Shown here: positions 20,367-28,860 of the stretch, one piece after another
Layout of the letters: each line of letters starts with the position of its first letter
How positions within the stretch are numbered: the first letter of the stretch is position 1
DNA from: Arachidicoccus ginsenosidivorans
GTDB taxonomy: Bacteria; Bacteroidota; Bacteroidia; Chitinophagales; Chitinophagaceae
Length of the DNA: 64,000 nt
Assembly (NCBI RefSeq): GCF_007971385.1
Contig: NZ_CP042434.1
Location: 62,001 to 126,000, forward strand
Reading direction: 5' to 3'
Position numbers and translations under genes: made by a program
Notes under the pieces: model-generated
Database searches by the model: none
The model's input: only the letters and a program-made list of their open reading frames with translations
Told to the model about the DNA's origin: nothing

Positions 20367-21850
20367 TTACAATAATTTTTTCTTCGATGGTATTTTTACT
20401 TTTTTAAGCGGTACATCCATTGCAGCTCCACTATCTCCCTGGTCAGCCATCCACTGATCTAGACGGACGCGAAGCTTTTGTATTGTATCCTGATACCGGC
20501 TCTCTTGGGCCAGATTGTTTAGCTCATAAGGATCCTTTTGAATATCATAGAATTCAATGGCAGGGCGGTGCACATACCGCTCTACTAGTGCCCGCGCCTG
20601 GGGGAGCTTTCTGCAGCTTTCAGCCAGGTTTCCCAATAGGTGCCTGGTATGCGTTTGGGAGCCATAATATATTTTAAAAAATAATCTTTTTGAGCTGTAA
20701 GGTTCATAATCAATTTGTATCGGCTATCCCCGATACTTCTGATTGGGTAGGCTCGGTCTTCAGGGATATTATTGTGTATCCCAAAGGCGTACTGTCGAAA
20801 AGTCTTTGTCTTGCCCTGGATAACCGACAGAAAGCTTCTACCATCAAGTGTCCTGATGGGCGCAACACCGGCAATATCAATTAATGTAGGGGTAATATCC
20901 TCGTATTGAACCAAAGCTTCAGTTTCACTGCCCGGTGTGACCACTCCGTCCCATTTGATGATCATGGAGCTTTTTAATCCGTAGTCCCAATTGGTCCATT
21001 TGCCGCCTGGAAATTGCGGTCCCTGTTCGCCTAGAAATATAACGATGGTGTTTTTTTCCTGACCCGATGCCTTGAGTGCTTTCACTACATCGCCTACCTG
21101 GTTGTCAAGTTCTCGGATCTCAGCTAGATATTTACAAAAATCTGTCCGGGTCATTTTGGTGTCAACAAGATCTGCGGGCAATTTGATTTTATCAGGATCG
21201 AACCGTGAAGGGTCTCCCACTGTCCAGGGTTTATGAGGGTTTATGCTCATAACAAATAAACAAAACGGCTTATCTTTTGGGCTAATATAGGCACTTACAC
21301 TATCCAGAAAATAGGCATCAGTAGTAGACACGCAGTTCGGTTCAAATCCTTTTATAATATCAAATGGGAAAACAGACCGAGGGCGTGTACTATGATTTTT
21401 TCCGGTCAGGCCGACTCTATATCCTTCCTTCCCTAAATACTGACAAATGCTTTGTATATTCGTATAGACGCCTTTGTGATTTTGATAGGAACCGTGATGC
21501 ACAGGGTATAAGCCTGTAAAAAGTGTTGCTCTGGTGGGTACACACATGGCTTCAGAGCAGTAGATCTTATTGAATTTTAATCCGGTTTCTGCTAGCGCAT
21601 CAATATTTTTGGTTTTGATATTCTGTCCGCCATAACAGCTCAACTGCCGAGAATCCAGATCATCCGCCATAATAATCAATATATTTGGTCTTTTGGCTGG
21701 ATCAATAGGATGACCAAGCGATGGCTTTCTCTGTGCAGTGGCCGTCTGAGCAAAGCCAGTTACTGCTATTATCGATAGTAAAAGCACTTATAAAAAAATA
21801 AAAAAACGTAGTCTTAAAATTACGCTTATTCTTTGTGCATGCTTTTTCAT
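20367..21850 (-). pseudogene. S1-family sulfatase (SGSH-like) with nonsense and frameshift
   Basis: The probable original start is ATG at 21850 with MKKHAQRISVILRLRFFIFL, but codon 21 is TAA (21788-21790), in frame with the sulfatase that continues VLLLSIIAVTGFAQTATAQ. The catalytic part is complete: NILIIMADDLDS, CVPTR in EAMCVPTRATLFTGLYP, and GLTGKNHSTRPRSVFPFD, a pattern close to N-sulfoglucosamine sulfohydrolase-type enzymes. Near 20600-20604 a C5 run (minus strand) shifts the frame: the first frame ends SSPRRGH, while the true continuation reads ALVERYVHRPAIEFYDIQKD. One extra C would restore it. Two separate lesions make a single sequencing error an unlikely full explanation, so the gene is probably dead or needs rescue by a downstream GTG start. 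Confidence 0.85.
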
Positions 21851-23025
21851 CTTGATAAGATTAGTAGATTAGGAATAATATTTTTTAAGCATTCCGATAA
21901 AGCTAATTTTTTTTTCGGATATCTACAAAAATACTATGTTGAAAGTGCGCTATTTATACCCACAGATAGCAACTTGGCTACCTTCCAATATTTTTATAAT
22001 CTACATTGAACAGTTGAGTATTTTTGCCCAAAAACAATTACTTCGTTATTTAAGTATCCAGCGGACCAGTGATCATTAAATCTATCTATTCCCTAGATAG
22101 GCTTAAAACAATTATGACAAGCTTATCCTAATTGTTTCAAATTCATCAACCAGCATTTAAAAGTAAAAGCTTTTATGGGGATACCCGCAAAAGCGCACAG
22201 GGACGTAAGTTTATATTGCAATAATTACTTATACGCCAATTACTATAAATCAGAGACCCACCGGCATCAGGAGGGTATGCGTGTCGTCAAACCAAAGATA
22301 GTCAAGACACGGATTGCCCTTATACCTTTTTAAAAAGCATAAAGTCTTGTCAACAAAATATGCGGTCTGGTTCCAGTGCTTAACACTGACTTTGATTGTG
22401 GCCCCAGCATAACCAGCTACAAGACGTCCTTTTAAGGCTAATGGGTGAACAAGATATTTCCTTTTTTGAATATTTACCTTTTATCTGCAAAAGATCTTTG
22501 TGGGATGCATCAATGATCGTTGTCTGATTACCAGGACGGCCCCTCATACCTATCTAATCAGTCCGATGTCTTACCTATCAGCGGTAAACTTACAATTTTT
22601 GTAAAAAAAATATAAGGAAAATTATATTATCTTCGTTTTTAATATATCCCCTATGTAAATATGTGTCCAGAGTGATGAAAAGCCCTGCTAGCGAAGGTTG
22701 ACGAAGTGAATCAACGTGGGTCTTAGGAATTGTAGGACTTATACAAAGGATATGGTTACACTTTAGTGCTGAAGAGGACACATCGTTAATCCAGACGTGA
22801 CGACTATGGATATCGTGTAGGAGGTTTTGATAAAAATCTGGGATCAATTTGAATATTTGGTAGAAATAGCAAACTTGTAAAGATAGCAAACGTTGAAGAT
22901 CAGACATTTCCTTTTGTCAATAAGATGGATATTCAATGTACTTGTTCTAATATATATAGTTAAACGAATACCGTAAATTTTCAAAACCAGTAATCTTTCT
23001 CCTAATCACTTTATTTAATTTCAGC
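21851..23025. other. 1.2-kb gene-poor region between divergent sulfatases
   Basis: It separates the minus-strand sulfatase operon from the plus-strand sulfatase at 23026 and must hold both promoters. A minus-strand frame of about 80 codons (about 22250-22490) reads KYLVHPLALKGRLVAGYAGA and later DYLWFDDTHTLLMPVGL; it lacks a start codon and I do not recognise it, so it may be a gene relic. Other short frames here show no protein character. Confidence 0.4.
21926..21933 (-). promoter_or_regulatory. Candidate -7 element of the sulfatase operon
   Basis: On the minus strand this reads TATTTTTG, matching TAnnTTTG, 76 bases before the inferred original ATG of the first sulfatase gene. No -33 TTTG partner is evident. 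Confidence 0.3.
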
Positions 23026-24828
23026 ATGAAAAAGATCGTTTCGTTTATATTGCTATTTATTTTCTTTTTGGCTGCTGATAATAGCACCTACGGCCAACAG
23101 AGCGCTGACAGGAGTGCCCGGCCAAACATAATTCTTATTATATCGGATGACATGGGGTTCTCAGACCTTGGTTGCTATGGAGGAGAAATATCTACGCCCA
23201 ACCTGGATGCCCTTGCAATGAGTGGACTTCGCTACACGCAATTTTATAATATGGATCATTGTGCACCTTCCAGGGCCTCCCTATTAACAGGGCTGTATCC
23301 CCACCAAACGGGATTAGGCTGGATGCCTGATAAAAACTTTCACCTCCCTGGGTATACAGATGAATTAAATAACAACTGTGTAACCATTGCCCAAGTATTG
23401 CAGAAGGCAGGCTATACGACCCTAATGGCGGGTAAATGGCATCTGTCCCGTAATACGCATGCTGGAAAATCGCAGCATAACTGGCCTCTACAAAGAGGGT
23501 TTGACAAGTTCTATGGTATTCTTACCGGAGCAGGTAATTATTATGATCCTCCCTCCTTATGCCGTGCAAATACTTTAATAACGCCTCAAAATGATCCAGA
23601 TTACCATTCAGATCATTATTATTTTACCGATGCGATTACTGACAATGCCATCCAATTTATAAAAGACAGGCCCAAAGACAAGCCTTTTTTTACATATGTT
23701 GCTTATACGGCGGCACACTGGCCGATGCAGGCGCCAGAAGCGGCTATAAAAGCGTATAAATGGAAATATAGTGCGGGTTGGGACGTTTTACGCAGGGAGC
23801 GATTAAAACGAGAGAAAAAATTGGGGGTAATTGATTCTTCGGTTGAGTTGTCTGCCTTGGATACAAAACCGTGGGCGGAGGAACAGGATAAAGCTCCGAT
23901 GGAACGTAGAATGGAGACCTATGCTGCGATGGTGACGATTATGGATCAGGGAATCGGAAAGATTGTCAGCGAACTAAAAAAAGAAGGGATTTATAATAAT
24001 ACAGTAATAATTTTTCTACAAGACAACGGCGCAAATGCAGAAGGAACCGGTTACGGCAAGCAGCAGGAAGGTGAAACTACTTATGTAGCCAGAGACACTT
24101 CTCAGTTAAAACCTTTGGGCAAGAATGACATTCAGTATGCAGTGGTTCCTGGTATAACACACAGTGGTGCAATTTCGGTGACGGGCAAAAAAATTATGGC
24201 GGGCCCGGAAAACACCTATTTAGCTTACTTAAAACCGTGGGCAAATCTTTCTAACACTCCTTTTAGGAAATTCAAGAACTTTACTTACGAAGGCGGCATC
24301 TCAACACCGCTTATCGTCCACTGGCCTGGGGGAATAAAAGCCGAAACAGGGGCACTAAGAAAACAGGTGGGACACGAAATTGATATTATGCCGACGATAA
24401 TCCAAATCGCACAAACAAGTTATCCGAATGAATATAACGGAAACAAAATTACGCCGGTATCAGGGATAAGCCTGGTGCCAACCTTCAGTAATCAAAATTT
24501 AAAACCAAGAGCCATTTATTGGGAACACGAGGGAAACAAAGCAATGCGGCTGGGTAAATGGAAGATTGTCTCGGGCGGTATTTTGCATGGCGGCTATGGA
24601 AACTGGCAAACCGTTACCGTATTGCCATGGCAGTTATATGATATGGAAAATGACCGCAGTGAAATGAAGGACTTATCGGCCGTGCATCCAGAGCTGGTCA
24701 GCAAGATGGCTGCCATGTGGAACAACTGGGCGCATAAAGACAAGGTGTATCCTATGCCGTGGAAGGAAATCAAGCCTGACGAAAGGTCTTATTATATGTC
24801 TACCCCCTGGGAACATCCTGGATTTTAA
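23026..24828 (+). CDS. S1-family sulfatase (arylsulfatase A-like), secreted
   Basis: 600 residues with a Sec signal peptide (MKKIVSFILLFIFFLAADNS, cut near TYGQ). Sulfatase core: NIILIISDDMGFSDLGCYGG, formylglycine site CAPSR in DHCAPSRASLLTGLYPHQ (Cys about 79), AGKWHLSRN, AYTAAHWPMQA and FLQDNGANAEGTG. The last motif has QDNG where most relatives have SDNG; the Asp-Asn pair is kept. The insertion with RRERLKREKKLGVIDS and the length match the sulfatase at 17194, so the two are probably paralogues with related substrates. It is transcribed away from the minus-strand sulfatases and toward the GH36-like gene, 466 bases upstream of it. No lesion seen. Confidence 0.92.
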   Translation: MKKIVSFILLFIFFLAADNSTYGQQSADRSARPNIILIISDDMGFSDLGCYGGEISTPNLDALAMSGLRYTQFYNMDHCAPSRASLLTGLYPHQTGLGWMPDKNFHLPGYTDELNNNCVTIAQVLQKAGYTTLMAGKWHLSRNTHAGKSQHNWPLQRGFDKFYGILTGAGNYYDPPSLCRANTLITPQNDPDYHSDHYYFTDAITDNAIQFIKDRPKDKPFFTYVAYTAAHWPMQAPEAAIKAYKWKYSAGWDVLRRERLKREKKLGVIDSSVELSALDTKPWAEEQDKAPMERRMETYAAMVTIMDQGIGKIVSELKKEGIYNNTVIIFLQDNGANAEGTGYGKQQEGETTYVARDTSQLKPLGKNDIQYAVVPGITHSGAISVTGKKIMAGPENTYLAYLKPWANLSNTPFRKFKNFTYEGGISTPLIVHWPGGIKAETGALRKQVGHEIDIMPTIIQIAQTSYPNEYNGNKITPVSGISLVPTFSNQNLKPRAIYWEHEGNKAMRLGKWKIVSGGILHGGYGNWQTVTVLPWQLYDMENDRSEMKDLSAVHPELVSKMAAMWNNWAHKDKVYPMPWKEIKPDERSYYMSTPWEHPGF

Positions 24829-25294
24829 GGTCGAAATCCTGATTGGTGGCGAGGTTCCGAGTTCCACGGAATTCGCAAACAATTAATTAGATTTCATATC
24901 CGTTTGTATCAGCATACTTATGGGGACCAAATTACTATGTATAAATAAAATATTTAAATCATTTATTAGGGTAAATATGGTGCATGTTGCATTTTCAAGT
25001 GAAGTTTTCCCAATTGAGGATAAACAAATTTTGCATAAACAAATACCACAACAATCCTAAATGACAAAAAACTAGTTTTCTTGATCAAAGCCCAAAATAA
25101 GGGAAGTTACTTTGATCACCCCATTCAGCAATAATAATGTAAGATCCCAGATATAGGACCTTTGAGCCTAAAGGTCAAAAGTTCCATGATCTTATTTCGG
25201 GGATCTAATTATTCAGATTAGACCACTATGCAGGCATTTACCAACTTTCCATTATATTTGTCTGAATCAATACATCTTCCAATATATCACCGAA
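24829..25294. other. Intergenic region before the GH36-like gene
   Basis: About 470 bases without a supportable gene. It contains a weak 7-bp hairpin (GACCTTT at 25157, AAAGGTC at 25170) and a promoter-like TATATTTG at 25253. The spacing suggests that the sulfatase and the GH36-like gene are separate transcripts. Confidence 0.4.
25253..25260 (+). promoter_or_regulatory. Bacteroidota-type -7 element before GH36-like gene
   Basis: TATATTTG fits TAnnTTTG and lies 34 bases before the ATG at 25295. The -33 box is weak, so this is a candidate only. Confidence 0.4.
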
Positions 25295-27436
25295 ATGAAC
25301 CATTCTAAATTAATCTTTATCCCTTTAATGACTTTGAGTATATTGTCACTTTGCAAAGCCAGCAGAGCGGCAGAAAGAGTTGCATATTTCCACGACAACA
25401 AGCCGCAATTTATTCAGGCAAGTTATGCAGACTGTCAAATTATTTTATCAAATGACACATTAATTATAAAAAATGCACAGATAGCTAGAAAGTTTCGTTT
25501 TAATAATGGAAACCTGATTTCATTATCACTTACTGATAATGCACATCCCTATCAATGGTCTTGTCAAAGTTCGCAAACAGATTGCAGTATCCCGGGATTA
25601 AGCAAGTCACCAGATAGTGGTTATCTGGTGGTAGATACAATTGCCACTACCTCCGTCTCCCCTGCTTACTTACAGGCTTCTATTTACACTAAAAGCGATA
25701 AATTAGAAGTTAAAAGGGTCCTTAAGATTTATCCCAATTGTCCGGCCATTGAATGCATTTATTATCTTCGCGGATCCACCAACAAAAAATGGTGGTCACA
25801 AAGCACTAGTTTGGGTAATCTAAGTAATATTGAAAGCCTTAATAAGCGCAAAGAAACACCCGGTGCTATCCCAATTATGGAGTCCATTTCACTTGGTGGC
25901 CGCCACTGGAATATACAATGCATTGAATTTAAGGATATTACCGATAGAAACAATAATTTAGTAAATGAGGTAAACCAAGTAGCTTACCGCCAACCCGCGA
26001 AGCTAATCGGCAATCTCTTATATGCGACCGATGCACAAAACGATCACGGAATATTCTTATTAAAGGAGGCGCCCAATACGCAGGCACAATTAGATTATCC
26101 GGGATACGATTTTCTAAGTAGTCTTGGTAAATTTCAAGTTATAGGTATTGGCATTCAGCCAAGTGATTTAGACACTGAGGGCTGGGTACGTGCCTATGGA
26201 TTTGTCATTGGGGTCACTTATGGCGGGCAATTAAATAAAATGCAAGCCCTTCGAGATTATCAATCCAAAATAAGAATTCATAAACCAGGTAGAGATGATA
26301 TGGTACTTATGAATACCTGGGGTGACCGAAATCAGGATAAAAGTATAAGTGCATTTTTTATAGAAAAGGAACTTGTCAAAGCCGCAAAATTAGGGATATC
26401 TCATTTTCAAATTGATGACGGATGGCAAACTGGTAGGTCCTCAAATTCAGCATTTAAAGGCGGTTCGCTAATCGGCATTTGGAACAATAAAGATTATTGG
26501 ATGCCAGATCCGAAGAAATTCCCCCGTGGGCTTAAACCCATTGTTGATTTGGGTAAAAAACTGGGCATTGAGATCTGCCTTTGGTTTAACCCCAGCAAGG
26601 ACAGTAGTTATTTAAACTGGCGTAGTGACGCTCAGGCCATTATCAAGTTATACAAAACCTATGGCATTCGCACCTTTAAGATCGACGGCGTTCAGGTAAA
26701 TGATAAACGCTCCGATATCCGGCTACGCCGGATGTTTGACACCATTATGGAAGTTACTCAAAAAAAGGTTGTATTTAATTTAGATGTCACGGCGGGCAAA
26801 AGATATGGCTACCACTATTTTAATGAATACGGAAATATATTTTTAGAAAACAGGTATACGGATTGGGGGAACTATTATCCATTTTGGACACTTAGGAACT
26901 TATGGCAACTTTCAAAATATGTACCTCCACAAAACCTGCAGATAGAATTTTTAAATATTTTTAGAAATATAGACAAATATCCAGTGTCAGACAGTTTCGC
27001 CCCGGCCAAGATGGGATTTGATTACTGCTTTGCCCTTACAATGATGGCGCAACCTTTAGCCTGGATGGAAGCGACAGGTTTGCCCGCTAAGGCATTTAAT
27101 ATTAGCCCCATCATTAAAAAGTACAGGTCTTATCAGACAGATATACATCAGGGCCAAATTTTTCCAATAGGAAAAGAGCCATCCGGTAAATCATGGACAG
27201 GTTTTCAATCTATCCTAAATGCTAAAGAAGGGTATTTATTGATATTAAGAGAATTAAACTCCTTAAACTCGACACTTATAACAAGTTGGCTACCGAAGGG
27301 AAAAAGCGTCAAATTAAAATTAATTTTGGGTCAAGGCCAGGATCATACAATAAAAACAACTACAAACGGTAAACTACCCATTAGTCTTATAAAGGAAAAC
27401 AGCTATGTGTTATATCATTACACAATTGTAGATTGA
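25295..27436 (+). CDS. GH36-like (clan GH-D) alpha-glycosidase, secreted
   Basis: 713 residues. The signal peptide MNHSKLIFIPLMTLSILSLC ends near ASRAAE. The first 300 residues form a beta-rich N-terminal domain. A TIM barrel follows with ISHFQIDDGWQTG (about residue 372), IEICLWFNPSKDSSYLNW, RTFKIDGVQ (Asp about 463, in the place of the clan GH-D nucleophile) and VVFNLDVTAGKRYGYHYFNE. The MGFDYCFALTMMAQPLAWME segment and a short beta-sandwich tail are also typical. Family members are mainly alpha-galactosidases acting on oligosaccharide or side-chain galactose; the exact specificity cannot be read here. The gene converges on the DUF4350-like gene of the next PUL and probably belongs to the same glycan programme. 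Confidence 0.75.
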   Translation: MNHSKLIFIPLMTLSILSLCKASRAAERVAYFHDNKPQFIQASYADCQIILSNDTLIIKNAQIARKFRFNNGNLISLSLTDNAHPYQWSCQSSQTDCSIPGLSKSPDSGYLVVDTIATTSVSPAYLQASIYTKSDKLEVKRVLKIYPNCPAIECIYYLRGSTNKKWWSQSTSLGNLSNIESLNKRKETPGAIPIMESISLGGRHWNIQCIEFKDITDRNNNLVNEVNQVAYRQPAKLIGNLLYATDAQNDHGIFLLKEAPNTQAQLDYPGYDFLSSLGKFQVIGIGIQPSDLDTEGWVRAYGFVIGVTYGGQLNKMQALRDYQSKIRIHKPGRDDMVLMNTWGDRNQDKSISAFFIEKELVKAAKLGISHFQIDDGWQTGRSSNSAFKGGSLIGIWNNKDYWMPDPKKFPRGLKPIVDLGKKLGIEICLWFNPSKDSSYLNWRSDAQAIIKLYKTYGIRTFKIDGVQVNDKRSDIRLRRMFDTIMEVTQKKVVFNLDVTAGKRYGYHYFNEYGNIFLENRYTDWGNYYPFWTLRNLWQLSKYVPPQNLQIEFLNIFRNIDKYPVSDSFAPAKMGFDYCFALTMMAQPLAWMEATGLPAKAFNISPIIKKYRSYQTDIHQGQIFPIGKEPSGKSWTGFQSILNAKEGYLLILRELNSLNSTLITSWLPKGKSVKLKLILGQGQDHTIKTTTNGKLPISLIKENSYVLYHYTIVD

Positions 27437-27874
27437 GTTATTCTCTTTCCATAAATTAGAAAGATGCAAAGAGTTGTAATTGCAGGAACAGATAAGAAGG
27501 GCTTCCTACCAAATATCGCGATGCAAGTCCTTTTAAAAATCTGAACCTTTTCTTCCGCGAGTATTGCGTCAAAGAATTTGTGATCTAGTCTAGCCTAATC
27601 TAATCTTTTCAAAAATTAGACTTTTACTTTTTTCTAACACTAAGGTAATTCCCTTATATTCAGCGCCCCTATCCTTATTTAGCATTCCTCCATCAGGATT
27701 ATCCAGCAAGGCCGCTAAGCAAATCACTCTGAATTTACTGGACAGCGTTCAGAAACTACGAAAAATTGCCGTTCAATTATTCGCACCTTTTTCCTTTGAC
27801 CTTTGTCCCTAAATCTTTCTATGACTACTTAGGGTAGATGTATATTTCAGCCACTGGATATTATCTATAAGCAG
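27437..27874. other. Intergenic region between convergent genes
   Basis: About 440 bases between the GH36-like gene (plus) and the DUF4350-like gene (minus). No gene, no recognisable RNA, and no strong hairpin terminator found. Confidence 0.4.
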
Positions 27875-28756
27875 TTACTTACCCGCAATTGAAACCAACC
27901 AATTCGTCAATTCTTTCATAGCCTTTACATTTTCAAAGGAATCAGGTAATCGACCATTGACATATTCATTATAAAACCACGGATCTCCGACAGCAAACAC
28001 GACTCCTTTGCCATAATGAGTGCTCACCGCTATTATACGCCCTTGCTTTTCCAAAATAGGACGCACTTGGCCTTGGCCAAAAGTAGTAATCGTGGATAAT
28101 TCTTTTATGTAAACGTGCCTGGTTTGTTTAAATATAGGATTGCCCGCAGCAATATTTACAGCACCTAAGTCAAAATTATTGCCCGGAACATGGTTATAGC
28201 TATCTTCATTGAATCGAAAGCCAAATTTCTGTGTAAGCAAATTAAAATGTTTAATATCGGCATTACCACTATCATTTGCCATCAGAACCAACACGCCGCC
28301 ATTACTTACCCATCTGGCAATTGTCTCAGCAAACTCCGGTGTCATGTATTTTGCATTGCTGTTTTCACTAGGAATATCCGGATCTGTAATAATATATATG
28401 GATGCATCTCTTAGTACTTTTTTGGAAGGCGGATCAATGGTTATCCTTGTCGCTGCTCCTTTTTGCCTGAAAGCTTCACCCCACTTGGAATATCCACCAT
28501 AGTCTTTTTGATTCCACTTATAATGTATAGAAATAAGCGCTCCAGCCTTCGTTTTTCGCTTTTCATTATTAAAATAGCTGTCGAGCAATACGATCAGGCT
28601 ATCTTTTTGATTGGTTGAAACGCTCTCATTATAATCATCTTGCTTCATCGCCTGGATTGTTGATGGGCAAGTCTGCACGACATTGTCCTGATAGGCTCCA
28701 GCATTGCCTCCAATAATGGTTGCGGCTATCATTGAAATCTTAAACAGAAAGTACAT
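27875..28756 (-). CDS. DUF4350-like secreted protein (GATase-like fold)
   Basis: The start is placed at ATG 28756 because it gives a signal peptide (MYFLFKISMIAATIIGGNAG); an upstream TTG would add ten residues. The mature protein of about 270 residues shows VLLDSYFNNEKR, LRDASIYIITDPDIPSENSN, ETIARWVSNGGVLVLMAND and GKGVVFAVGDPWFYNEYVNG. This is the glutamine-amidotransferase-like fold named DUF4350. In many Bacteroidota it is fused to the C-terminus of GH105 rhamnogalacturonyl hydrolases; here it is a separate gene. It follows SusD by 104 bases. A role in rhamnogalacturonan breakdown is inference from that fusion partner. Catalytic activity of the domain is not established. Confidence 0.7.
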   Translation of the reverse strand: MYFLFKISMIAATIIGGNAGAYQDNVVQTCPSTIQAMKQDDYNESVSTNQKDSLIVLLDSYFNNEKRKTKAGALISIHYKWNQKDYGGYSKWGEAFRQKGAATRITIDPPSKKVLRDASIYIITDPDIPSENSNAKYMTPEFAETIARWVSNGGVLVLMANDSGNADIKHFNLLTQKFGFRFNEDSYNHVPGNNFDLGAVNIAAGNPIFKQTRHVYIKELSTITTFGQGQVRPILEKQGRIIAVSTHYGKGVVFAVGDPWFYNEYVNGRLPDSFENVKAMKELTNWLVSIAGK

Positions 28757-28860
28757 AATTGAATCAATTTTTAAATAAAGGTTCAAACAAAATCATTTTC
28801 CCCACCAAAAATAAGACACAAAAACCAGGTTATTGGTACAATTTATTCTTTATTATAACT

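Noticed and set aside
22590..22907. 105-codon minus-strand frame
   Set aside because: Low-complexity ends (IIFLIFFLQKL), no recognised domain, no start context; likely chance in AT-rich DNA.
25157..25176. Hairpin GACCTTT/AAAGGTC as terminator of the sulfatase gene
   Set aside because: Only 7 bp, more than 300 bases after the stop codon and no T-run; too weak to list as a terminator.
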